Shown here: in pieces, positions 1 through 5,491 of the stretch
Layout: every line of letters starts with the position of its first letter
Numbering within the stretch: position 1 is the stretch's first letter
Assembly (NCBI GenBank): GCA_947651335.1
Contig: CANSYV010000107.1
Span: 1 to 5,987, forward strand
DNA from: an uncultured Lachnospiraceae bacterium
GTDB lineage: Bacteria; Bacillota; Clostridia; Lachnospirales; Lachnospiraceae
Length of the DNA stretch: 5,987 nt
Reading direction: 5' to 3'
Notes under the pieces: model-generated
Seen by the model: the letters and a program-made list of their open reading frames with translations, nothing else
What the model was told of the DNA's origin: nothing
Databases searched by the model: none
Program-made: the position numbers and the translations under genes

Positions 1-135
1 TGATGCTGTAGCAGTGGATAACACCGTGGTATCCCCATAGAACATCAAAGCTGCTCCATTGGCCTGCTTAGCCACCCGGTCAATATCTATTCTCAGTGTT
101 CTGCCTGCCAATTCCATTGAATAACTTTTGTACAT
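1..135 (-). CDS. pnp: Polynucleotide phosphorylase, N-terminal 45 residues (cut by window edge)
   Basis: The reading frame translates as [19 protein letters not shown], continuing to [14 protein letters not shown] at the window edge. This is the characteristic start of the first RNase PH-like domain of PNPase (the family pattern is roughly M-LAGR-L-x5-G-x-A-QA-G-x10-GDT-VL-TA). PNPase is a trimeric phosphorolytic 3'-5' exoribonuclease that degrades mRNA and can add 3' tails. The gene is open to the window edge, so the second RNase PH domain and the KH and S1 domains lie outside. The ATG at 135 is preceded by an AGAAAGGAAA ribosome binding site about 10 bases upstream; an in-frame ATG at codon 7 has no better site. 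It sits 82 bases downstream of rpsO, beyond an intrinsic terminator, and no separate promoter is evident, so expression probably relies on readthrough from rpsO. Confidence 0.93.
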   Translation of the reverse strand, partial: MYKSYSMELAGRTLRIDIDRVAKQANGAALMFYGDTTVLSTATAS

Positions 136-174
136 ATACTGGTTTCCTTTCTAAAAACGACATCAAACAATGCT

Positions 175-201
175 AAAAAGAGGGCGGATTGATCCGCCCT
201 C
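175..201 (-). terminator. Intrinsic terminator after rpsO
   Basis: A perfect 9-bp inverted repeat (180-188 with 193-201, arms GAGGGCGGA and TCCGCCCTC) encloses a 4-base loop. Read on the minus strand it is followed at once by TTTTT and then AGC. This is a canonical GC-rich hairpin plus U tract, 16 bases after the rpsO stop codon. The U tract is only five long, so termination may be partial, which would let some transcription continue into pnp. On the plus strand the stem has no T tract after it, so it works in one direction only. Confidence 0.9.
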
Positions 202-217
202 CAACTGTACACATACC

Positions 218-484
218 TTATTTTCTCAGTCCCAGTCTCTCAATTAATGCGCGGTATCTCTCAATGTCGGTCTTTTTTAAATATGCAAGCAATCCACGTC
301 TCTGACCTACCATTTTCAAAAGTCCCCGTCTGGAATGGTGATCCTTATGGTGTACCTTCAAATGCTCAGTTAATTCCTGAATCCTGGCTGTCAAAACTGC
401 AACCTGTACTTCCGGTGAACCGGTATCTCCCTCTGTTCTGGCATATTCTTTCATGATTGCAGCTTTCTTTTCCTTTGAAATCAA
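218..484 (-). CDS. rpsO: 30S ribosomal protein S15 (uS15)
   Basis: An 88-residue protein, the usual bacterial S15 length. It carries the family hallmarks GDTGSPEVQ (19-27) and [12 protein letters not shown] (45-56), then QRRGLLAYL (61-69) and an ending of LGLRK. S15 is a primary 16S rRNA-binding protein that contacts helices 20-22 in the central domain and nucleates platform assembly; it also makes an intersubunit bridge. The initiation codon is TTG, not ATG. The start is supported because the first residues MISKEKK match the family N-terminus and because a near-perfect AAAGGAGG lies 8 bases upstream; the next Met (residue 11) would remove conserved sequence. The gene has its own promoter and a roughly 97-base structured leader, and is followed by an intrinsic terminator and pnp. 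Members of this family commonly repress their own translation. Confidence 0.98.
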   Translation of the reverse strand: MISKEKKAAIMKEYARTEGDTGSPEVQVAVLTARIQELTEHLKVHHKDHHSRRGLLKMVGQRRGLLAYLKKTDIERYRALIERLGLRK

Positions 485-492
485 TTGTGTTT

Positions 493-500
493 CCTCCTTT
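493..500 (-). promoter_or_regulatory. Strong Shine-Dalgarno site of rpsO
   Basis: AAAGGAGG is read on the minus strand, 8 bases before the TTG start at 484. This near-consensus site supports the non-ATG start. The four bases CTCC at 539-536 in the leader hairpin could pair with its GGAG core, a possible alternative fold that hides the site. Confidence 0.85.
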
Positions 501-514
501 TTTCTCTCATAAAC

Positions 515-561
515 GCCCCCTATTAAGAAATGGCCGGAGTATCCGATTTCCGAATATGGGC
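515..561 (-). promoter_or_regulatory. Structured rpsO leader, candidate S15 autoregulatory hairpin
   Basis: On the minus strand the leader RNA can fold into one long imperfect hairpin. The pairings are 561-558 with 515-518 (GCCC/GGGC), 556-553 with 521-524 (TATT/AATA), 551 with 526 (G.U), 550-546 with 527-531 (GAAAT/ATTTC) and 545-542 with 535-538 (CGGA/TCCG), with a 3-base loop and a GCC bulge at 534-532. The adjacent G551.U526 and G550-C527 pairs have the same orientation as the G.U/G-C step that S15 reads in 16S rRNA helix 22. The element ends 14 bases before the Shine-Dalgarno site. The pairing is visible in the sequence; the role as an S15 binding site is inferred. It was folded by hand, without energy calculation or comparison with homologues. 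Confidence 0.5.
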
Positions 562-588
562 TGTATTATGTTACTTGAAACCAGACAT

Positions 589-617
589 AGTATAGCACAG
601 ATGACGGCTGTTGTAAA
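589..617 (-). promoter_or_regulatory. SigA-type extended -10 promoter for rpsO
   Basis: On the minus strand a TTTACA -35 box (617-612, 5 of 6 to consensus) is followed by a 17-base spacer and a TATACT -10 box (594-589, 5 of 6). A TG at 597-596 sits one base before the -10 box, giving an extended -10 element. The expected transcription start is near 582-581, giving a leader of about 97 bases. It lies in the non-coding gap between the transporter gene and rpsO, where a promoter is expected. Confidence 0.8.
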
Positions 618-670
618 CGTTTTTCTGAAAGTATTCCTGCCGCCGCCCCTGTCACAACATTACAGATATA

Positions 671-2302
671 CTAACTCTCCGGTTCTTCCGCTATGGAAAA
701 CGCAATATTGGTGGCATGGTCAGACACCCGCTCCAGACCGGATATAATATCCGAATAGACCATTCCCGCCGCAGGGGTGCACTCATTTCTGGTGAGCCTG
801 TCCACATGCTCCTGCTGCAGCTGGCGCTCCATCTCGTCCACCTCATCTTCCAGATCCAGTATCTCCTGCATATGTTCCTGATTATTGTTGGAAAACATGT
901 CCAGCGCATAGGTGGTAATCTGTACCACTTTCCCCAGCATTTTCAGCAGACCGTCTTTGGCCTGGGGGCTCATGTCCAGATTCTGCTCAATGCGTATGCC
1001 GGCTGCCTCCGCCACGTTTTCCGCGTGATCCCCAATCCGTTCGATATCATTGGCCACATGGAACAGTCCGCCGATGCTCTTGGCATCGTCCACAGGCAGA
1101 GTGGTCTGGTTCAGCGCCACCAGATAATCTGTGATGGTCTCGTTGAGATAATCAATGTTTTTCTCCACATCATAGACCTGCTGAATCTCCTTTTCATCCA
1201 GGGTGATTAATGCGTTCATGGCCCGCTCCAGATTGCCGATGGCCATATAACCCATGCGTTCCAGTTCCCTGGTGGCGTCAAATACTGCCGTAGTGGGAGA
1301 AAATACATTTTTCTCGCCAATATACTCCAGCTGGAAGCCTTCTGCTCCGGCTTCCTCCCCGCCCGGAACGATTTTGTAAGTCAGCTTTACAATCCACTGG
1401 ATAAACGGGAACAGTGCAATCACTTCCACCACTTTTATAATCGTATGGGCATTGGCCACCTCCCGGGCGGCATTTCCGCCGGAAATGTACTGGATAAAGA
1501 GAGTAACCGGCTCCAGTGCCGCGGTCAGAATCACCAGGATCAGAGCGCTTCCCACAATGTTGAACAGAAAATGAATCCATGCCGCTCTTTTCGCGTCTGT
1601 TTTGCCGCCCAGGCTGGCCAGCAGGGCAGACACACAGGACCCCATGTTACATCCCAGAATAATAAAGAAACAAATCTGTATTTCCAGCAGGCCCTGGCTG
1701 GCCAGCAGCAGTACGATTCCCACTGTGGCAGAGGAACTCTGCAGAACAGCCGTGATCACAAACCCCACTAAAATGGCCAGGTAATGATTGTCCAAAGACC
1801 CCAGTGCCTGGGTAATCATGGGAGATTCTTTGAGCACGGACATGGAGCTTGACATGGTGGTAAGACCCATGAACAAAATACCAAAACCCAGAATCACTTC
1901 CCCCATCCGGTTCACTTTTTGATTCTTACAGAAACTGCTCATCACAACCCCTGCCATCACAAACAGGGGGGCCCAGTCTGAGAGATTGATGGCGATCAAC
2001 TGGGAAGTCACCGTTGTACCAATGTTGGCACCCATGATCACTCCGGCAGCCTGCATCAAATTCATCAGCCCTGAATTAACAAAACTCACCACCATCACCG
2101 TTGTGGCGCTGGAAGACTGAATCACCGCAGTGAATATGACACCCACCAGCATTCCCATAAACCGATTGCTGGTAAAGAACTCCAGCACACTCCTCATCTT
2201 TGCACCGGCAGCTTTTTCCAGGCTTTTGCTCATCAATTCCATTCCGTATAAGAAAAGACCCAGTCCCCCCATCAAACCCAGAATCACACTAAGTACCGAC
2301 AT
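671..2302 (-). CDS. Na+/phosphate cotransporter family protein with C-terminal PhoU-like region
   Basis: A 543-residue membrane protein of the bacterial NptA/YjbB type (SLC34-like). Two inverted membrane repeats are visible, each carrying the signature QSSSAT (62-67 and 188-193), followed by a GxNxG motif (GANIGTT at 91-97, GCNMGSC at 217-223). Hydrophobic segments cover roughly residues 1-310. The soluble part from about 340 to 543 is helical and PhoU-like, with two metal-binding-type motifs: ERIGDHAEN (421-429) and ERVSDHATN (524-532). It should carry sodium-coupled inorganic phosphate across the cytoplasmic membrane, with the PhoU-like part acting in the cytosol; the direction and substrate are inferred from the family. 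A start ten codons upstream (2332) is possible but lacks a ribosome binding site, whereas the ATG at 2302 has AAAGGGAGG 5 bases upstream and gives the usual N-terminus. It lies 32 bases after ribF, with no promoter or terminator seen between, so it probably belongs to the ribF transcript. Confidence 0.92.
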   Translation of the reverse strand: MSVLSVILGLMGGLGLFLYGMELMSKSLEKAAGAKMRSVLEFFTSNRFMGMLVGVIFTAVIQSSSATTVMVVSFVNSGLMNLMQAAGVIMGANIGTTVTSQLIAINLSDWAPLFVMAGVVMSSFCKNQKVNRMGEVILGFGILFMGLTTMSSSMSVLKESPMITQALGSLDNHYLAILVGFVITAVLQSSSATVGIVLLLASQGLLEIQICFFIILGCNMGSCVSALLASLGGKTDAKRAAWIHFLFNIVGSALILVILTAALEPVTLFIQYISGGNAAREVANAHTIIKVVEVIALFPFIQWIVKLTYKIVPGGEEAGAEGFQLEYIGEKNVFSPTTAVFDATRELERMGYMAIGNLERAMNALITLDEKEIQQVYDVEKNIDYLNETITDYLVALNQTTLPVDDAKSIGGLFHVANDIERIGDHAENVAEAAGIRIEQNLDMSPQAKDGLLKMLGKVVQITTYALDMFSNNNQEHMQEILDLEDEVDEMERQLQQEHVDRLTRNECTPAAGMVYSDIISGLERVSDHATNIAFSIAEEPES

Positions 2303-2307
2303 GACAC

Positions 2308-2316
2308 CCTCCCTTT
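2308..2316 (-). promoter_or_regulatory. Ribosome binding site that fixes the transporter start
   Basis: AAAGGGAGG is read on the minus strand, ending 5 bases before the ATG at 2302. The in-frame upstream ATG at 2332 overlaps the ribF end region and has only A/T-rich sequence ahead of it. This site therefore favours the shorter 543-residue product. Confidence 0.75.
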
Positions 2317-2318
2317 CT

Positions 2319-2332
2319 ATGCCTGACGGCAT
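2319..2332 (-). repeat. Small perfect inverted repeat between ribF and the transporter gene
   Basis: ATGCC-GTCA-GGCAT forms a 5-bp stem with a 4-base loop. It begins 2 bases after the ribF stop codon and ends 2 bases before the ribosome binding site of the transporter. No T tract follows it on either strand, so it is not a standard intrinsic terminator. It could be an mRNA processing or stabilising hairpin, or chance. Confidence 0.4.
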
Positions 2333-2334
2333 AT

Positions 2335-3234
2335 TTATCTTTCCGCAAAAAATTTTTCCGCCTGCGGGACATCTATATGCAGCAATTGTTCCCTCAGCTG
2401 ATTCAAAGAATCAAATTTCCTCTCATAGCGCAGGAAATGATAAAAAGCCACTGTGGATTCCACCCCGTACAGATTCTCATGACAGTCGAACAGATACGTC
2501 TCCACCCCCAGAAAGTCTTCCCCTCCCACTGTGGGTTTGTACCCTACATTGGTAATCCCCAGATATTCTCTGTGGAAAAATCTGGAGCAGGTGGCATAAA
2601 CTCCGTTGGGCGGCATGAGCTTCCCCTTGGGTGGAATCAGATTGGTGGTGGGAATTCCAATGGTGTGTCCCAGGCCCCGGCCATGGATGATTTCTCCTGT
2701 GGTGGAGAAGGGATATCCCAGAAGGCTGTTCACTTTCTCCATATGGCCTTCATTGAGCTGTTCCCGGATATAAGTGCTGCTGATGGGCCGGTTCCCGTCC
2801 ATTTCTTTTTCAAGGACCTCCACCTGGAACCCATATGCTTTTCCCATTTCCTGCAGAAATGCCGTATCCCCTTTTCTCTGATAGCCGAAGCGGAAATCCG
2901 GACCAACTACCACCCAGCCGGCGTGCATACGCTTTACCAGTATCTGCTCCACGAAATCACCGGGAGACATATGCATCAGCCGGGAGTCCATCTGAAGTTC
3001 CGCCAGAACCCCCACACCCATTTTCTCCAGAATCTCATACCGCTGTGCCCCTGTCAGCAGCTTCCTGGCTGGTGTGTCAAAGGCACAGACCACCGTCTCA
3101 TAGCCCTGCTTTCCTATCTCCAGTATTCGGTTGATCAATTTCTGATGGCCCCGGTGCAGTCCGTTAAATTTCCCCAGGGTAACCGCACTGGGGCCTTGCA
3201 GCATTAGTTTTTCTTTTTCCCTCACACATTTCAT
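2335..3234 (-). CDS. ribF: Bifunctional riboflavin kinase / FAD synthetase
   Basis: A 299-residue protein of normal family length. It phosphorylates riboflavin to FMN and adenylylates FMN to FAD in the cytosol. The N-terminal FMN adenylyltransferase half shows GKFNGLHRGHQ (21-31) with the HxGH nucleotide-binding motif at 27-30, VGPDFRFG (110-117) and ISSTYIR (151-157). The C-terminal riboflavin kinase half shows HGRGLGHTIGIPTTNL (184-199) with the PTxN motif, PNGVYA (209-214), NVGYKPTVGG (229-238) and the presumed catalytic Glu in VETYLFD (E245). Two motif residues are unusual: Asn24 where the family usually has Asp (GxFDGxHxGH), and His190 where GR is usual before xxGxPTxN. The ATG at 3234 is chosen because AGGAG lies 6 bases upstream; Met11 is a weaker alternative. 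The gene starts 13 bases after truB and belongs to the same operon. No FMN riboswitch is present, as expected inside an operon. Confidence 0.95.
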   Translation of the reverse strand: MKCVREKEKLMLQGPSAVTLGKFNGLHRGHQKLINRILEIGKQGYETVVCAFDTPARKLLTGAQRYEILEKMGVGVLAELQMDSRLMHMSPGDFVEQILVKRMHAGWVVVGPDFRFGYQRKGDTAFLQEMGKAYGFQVEVLEKEMDGNRPISSTYIREQLNEGHMEKVNSLLGYPFSTTGEIIHGRGLGHTIGIPTTNLIPPKGKLMPPNGVYATCSRFFHREYLGITNVGYKPTVGGEDFLGVETYLFDCHENLYGVESTVAFYHFLRYERKFDSLNQLREQLLHIDVPQAEKFFAER

Positions 3235-3247
3235 GGCTGTCTCCTGA

Positions 3248-4135
3248 CTACAAGAACATTTTTACCGGAAAATACTTCCCGGTATTTTCTCTGTGCTGGT
3301 AGATTCCCTTAAACACGCCCCTGCTGTCATAGACACGAATCCAGCCGCCGCCAAAGTCTCTTTTGTCTTTCACTGCGGGCAGAGGATTGCCATTATCAAG
3401 CAGCCTGTCCTGGTCTGCTGTACAATCCAGCCTGGGATATTCTGAGAGTATGTCTTCGATTCGAAGAATCTGTTCTTCCAGCCGCCCTTCCTCAAAAAGC
3501 TTCTCTGCCTGGGAAAGTTTCAGTGCCTGGTCAATCCCAAACATACCGGACCGGGTGCGCAGCAGTTCTTCCATACAGCCGCCGCAGCCCAGCTGCTGTC
3601 CGATATCATGACATAAGGTGCGGATGTAAGTTCCTTTCGAGCAGGTAACCTCCAGAACCGCCCGGGGCAGATGGACATCAGCCAGCGAAATCTGCCGGAT
3701 ATGGACGGGTCTGGGGGGACGTTCCACCACCACGCCTTCCCTTGCCAGTTCATACAAGCGCTTTCCCTGTATTTTACAGGCACTGTACATGGGCGGTATC
3801 TGCATAATATCCCCCTGGAATGTTTCCACACAGCTTCTCAGTTCTTCCGGGCTGATATTGACCGGATTCTCTTTTAACACCCTGCCGGAAATATCCTGGG
3901 TATCCGTCACTTTTCCCAGCAAAAGCACTGCCCTGTATGTTTTTTCCTTGTCAGTGAGAAGGTCACAGAGCTTTGTGGCCTTTCCCAGACAGACAGGCAG
4001 TACACCCTGGGCATCCGGGTCCAGGGTGCCTGTGTGGCCGATTTTTTTCTGGCCCAGAATTTTCCTCAGCCGGGCTACCACATCGTGGGACGTGTAACCT
4101 TTTTCTTTGTAAATGTTTATGATTCCATCCAGCAT
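3248..4135 (-). CDS. truB: tRNA pseudouridine-55 synthase
   Basis: A 295-residue TruB, near the usual length. It converts U55 of tRNA to pseudouridine in the T-loop. Visible motifs are GHTGTLDPDAQGVL (33-46) with catalytic Asp39, PPMYSACKIQGKRLYELAR (114-132, the conserved Tyr-Ser-Ala-x-Lys and basic loop) and CSKGTYIRTLCHDIG (165-179). The last 60 or so residues match the TruB C-terminal / PUA-like tail that helps bind tRNA, ending in VKMFL. The ATG at 4135 gives the standard N-terminus (MLDGIINIYKEKGYTSHDVV). Its ribosome binding site is weak (GGAAG about 9 bases upstream), so translation may be helped by coupling with nrnA, whose stop lies 18 bases before. ribF follows after 13 bases. Confidence 0.97.
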   Translation of the reverse strand: MLDGIINIYKEKGYTSHDVVARLRKILGQKKIGHTGTLDPDAQGVLPVCLGKATKLCDLLTDKEKTYRAVLLLGKVTDTQDISGRVLKENPVNISPEELRSCVETFQGDIMQIPPMYSACKIQGKRLYELAREGVVVERPPRPVHIRQISLADVHLPRAVLEVTCSKGTYIRTLCHDIGQQLGCGGCMEELLRTRSGMFGIDQALKLSQAEKLFEEGRLEEQILRIEDILSEYPRLDCTADQDRLLDNGNPLPAVKDKRDFGGGWIRVYDSRGVFKGIYQHRENTGKYFPVKMFL

Positions 4136-4153
4136 CTGTATTTTCTTCCACGC

Positions 4154-5107
4154 TTACTCATTGATTTGTTCCTCGATATGCAGGGTTAGATTATTCAGCA
4201 CATCGTAATAAGTACCTTTGATTTCACATCCTGCCGCCCTCACATGGCCCCCGCCGCCAAAATATGAGGCAACCTGATTCACGTCCACCTTCCCGTTGGA
4301 GCGCAGGCTGACTTTAAATTCCATAGGTTTCAGTTCATACAAAAAAATAGCCACTTCCACCCCTTTGGTGAGACGGAGCTGATTGACGATGCCGTCCAGA
4401 TCTTTCCCTTCTACCCCGTAGAAAATCAGGTCTTTCTTCTTCAGCACCCCGGCAATGCAGGTTCCGTGCAGCAGAAGAATACTCTCTGTGAGAACACGGC
4501 CCATCACCTGATTCTGAATATATGTTTTCTGATAAAACGACTCGTCAATGATCTTCTGGAAGGGAACCCCCTTTTCCAGCAGGCAGGCGGCAATACGCAT
4601 GGTTTCCGGGCTGGTGGCCGTGTACTGGAATACCCCTGTGTCGTGGATAATTCCAGTATAAATACAGGAAGCCGTATTGCAGCTGACTCTGTCCGGGTCC
4701 AGAAGTGTATATAAAATCTCCGATGCAGACCCCGCCTGGGGTTTTACCCAGTTGATATCCGCAAAATTTGTGTTGCTCACATGATGGTCTATATTTACCG
4801 TCTTTTTGGCCCGGGTAAAGCATTCTTCCCCGGCACCCAGACGGTCAAGTGTGCTGGTATCCAATATGATGAGCACATCATAAGACGTTCCCTCCTTGTA
4901 GGACGCGCGCACATCTTCAATTCCCGGAATATACGAAAATACCGGGCCTGGGGACTCCAGATACACGTCCACGGCAATTTCGGGATAATTTTCTTTTATA
5001 TAGTTATACAGCCCCATGCAGGAACCTATGCAGTCCCCATCCGGCCGGATATGCCCGGCGACAGCCGCCGTGTGTACCTGGGCCAGTACTTCTTCAATTC
5101 TCTCCAT
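4154..5107 (-). CDS. nrnA: DHH-family oligoribonuclease / pAp phosphatase (NrnA-like)
   Basis: A 317-residue DHH/DHHA1 phosphoesterase. The metal-binding motifs are complete: GHIRPDGDCIGS (18-29, H19, D23, D25), ILDTS (81-85, D83), NIDHHVSNTNF (105-115, D107-H108-H109) and HDTGVFQYT (155-163, D156). The C-terminal DHHA1 domain carries GGGGHVRAAG (284-293), the substrate-binding motif. NrnA-type enzymes hydrolyse nano-RNAs of 2-5 nucleotides and remove the 3' phosphate from pAp; some relatives act on cyclic dinucleotides such as pApA, and the sequence alone does not separate these activities. The ATG at 5107 has AAGGGGG 6 bases upstream. The location between rbfA and truB is the usual one in Firmicutes, and fits a role in finishing mRNA decay alongside pnp. 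Confidence 0.93.
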   Translation of the reverse strand: MERIEEVLAQVHTAAVAGHIRPDGDCIGSCMGLYNYIKENYPEIAVDVYLESPGPVFSYIPGIEDVRASYKEGTSYDVLIILDTSTLDRLGAGEECFTRAKKTVNIDHHVSNTNFADINWVKPQAGSASEILYTLLDPDRVSCNTASCIYTGIIHDTGVFQYTATSPETMRIAACLLEKGVPFQKIIDESFYQKTYIQNQVMGRVLTESILLLHGTCIAGVLKKKDLIFYGVEGKDLDGIVNQLRLTKGVEVAIFLYELKPMEFKVSLRSNGKVDVNQVASYFGGGGHVRAAGCEIKGTYYDVLNNLTLHIEEQINE

Positions 5108-5120
5108 GCCCTTCCCCCTT

Positions 5121-5480
5121 TTACGTGTCTTTTCTTGTCACATCTTCTATCTTTTTAGACATGGTTACCCCATATTCAATGGATGAATCCAATATAAACT
5201 TAATCTGCGGCGTGATGCGCAGGTTCAGGTTCCCTGCCAGCTGGCGGCGCACGTATCCTTCCGCGCTTTTCAGCCCATCCATAGTGTCTCTTTTTGCTTT
5301 TTCATCCCCCAGTACACTGATGTACGCTTTGCAGGTTTTCAGATCCGGCGCCACTTCCACAGCCACTACAGAAGTCATGGAATGAATGCGCGGATCTTTG
5401 ATCTGATTGCGGATAATATTGCTCAGTTCTTTTTGTACCTCTCCATTGACACGGATATTTTTGATGCTGTTTTTTCTCAT
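5121..5480 (-). CDS. rbfA: 30S ribosome-binding factor A
   Basis: A 119-residue single-domain KH-fold protein of normal length. Family features are the N-terminal basic helix with VNGEVQKELSNII (11-23), DPRI (29-32), the strand region SVVAVEVAPDLKTCKAYISV (37-56) and the signature RITPQIKFILDSSIEYG (88-104). RbfA binds the 30S subunit near 16S rRNA helix 1 / the 3' end and helps late maturation, notably in the cold. The ATG at 5480 follows the infB stop by 11 bases; its AGAGG ribosome binding site overlaps the infB stop codon, which suggests translational coupling. nrnA begins 13 bases after its stop. Confidence 0.97.
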   Translation of the reverse strand: MRKNSIKNIRVNGEVQKELSNIIRNQIKDPRIHSMTSVVAVEVAPDLKTCKAYISVLGDEKAKRDTMDGLKSAEGYVRRQLAGNLNLRITPQIKFILDSSIEYGVTMSKKIEDVTRKDT

Positions 5481-5491
5481 CTGCCTAACCT

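Noticed and set aside
136..170. A possible promoter for pnp (TTGTTT with TATAT-like sequence downstream)
   Set aside because: The -10-like bases overlap the ribosome binding site spacer and start codon, so no usable transcription start would remain upstream of the gene.
618..670. An intrinsic terminator after the transporter gene
   Set aside because: Only a 4-bp CTGT/ACAG pairing is present and no T tract follows, so readthrough into rpsO is more likely unless another mechanism acts.
716..1210. A 164-codon open frame on the plus strand opposite the PhoU-like part of the transporter
   Set aside because: It lies wholly antisense to a well-supported gene, and its composition fits a mirror of the helical PhoU-like coding sequence.
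2303..2332. A ten-residue N-terminal extension of the transporter from an ATG at 2332
   Set aside because: There is no ribosome binding site upstream, the extension is encoded by a hairpin and the real ribosome binding site, and the family N-terminus begins at the ATG at 2302.
2377..3207. A 276-codon open frame on the plus strand opposite ribF
   Set aside because: It is the exact antisense codon register of ribF, which has a full set of family motifs. The translated antisense product resembles no family I recognise and has no convincing ribosome binding site.
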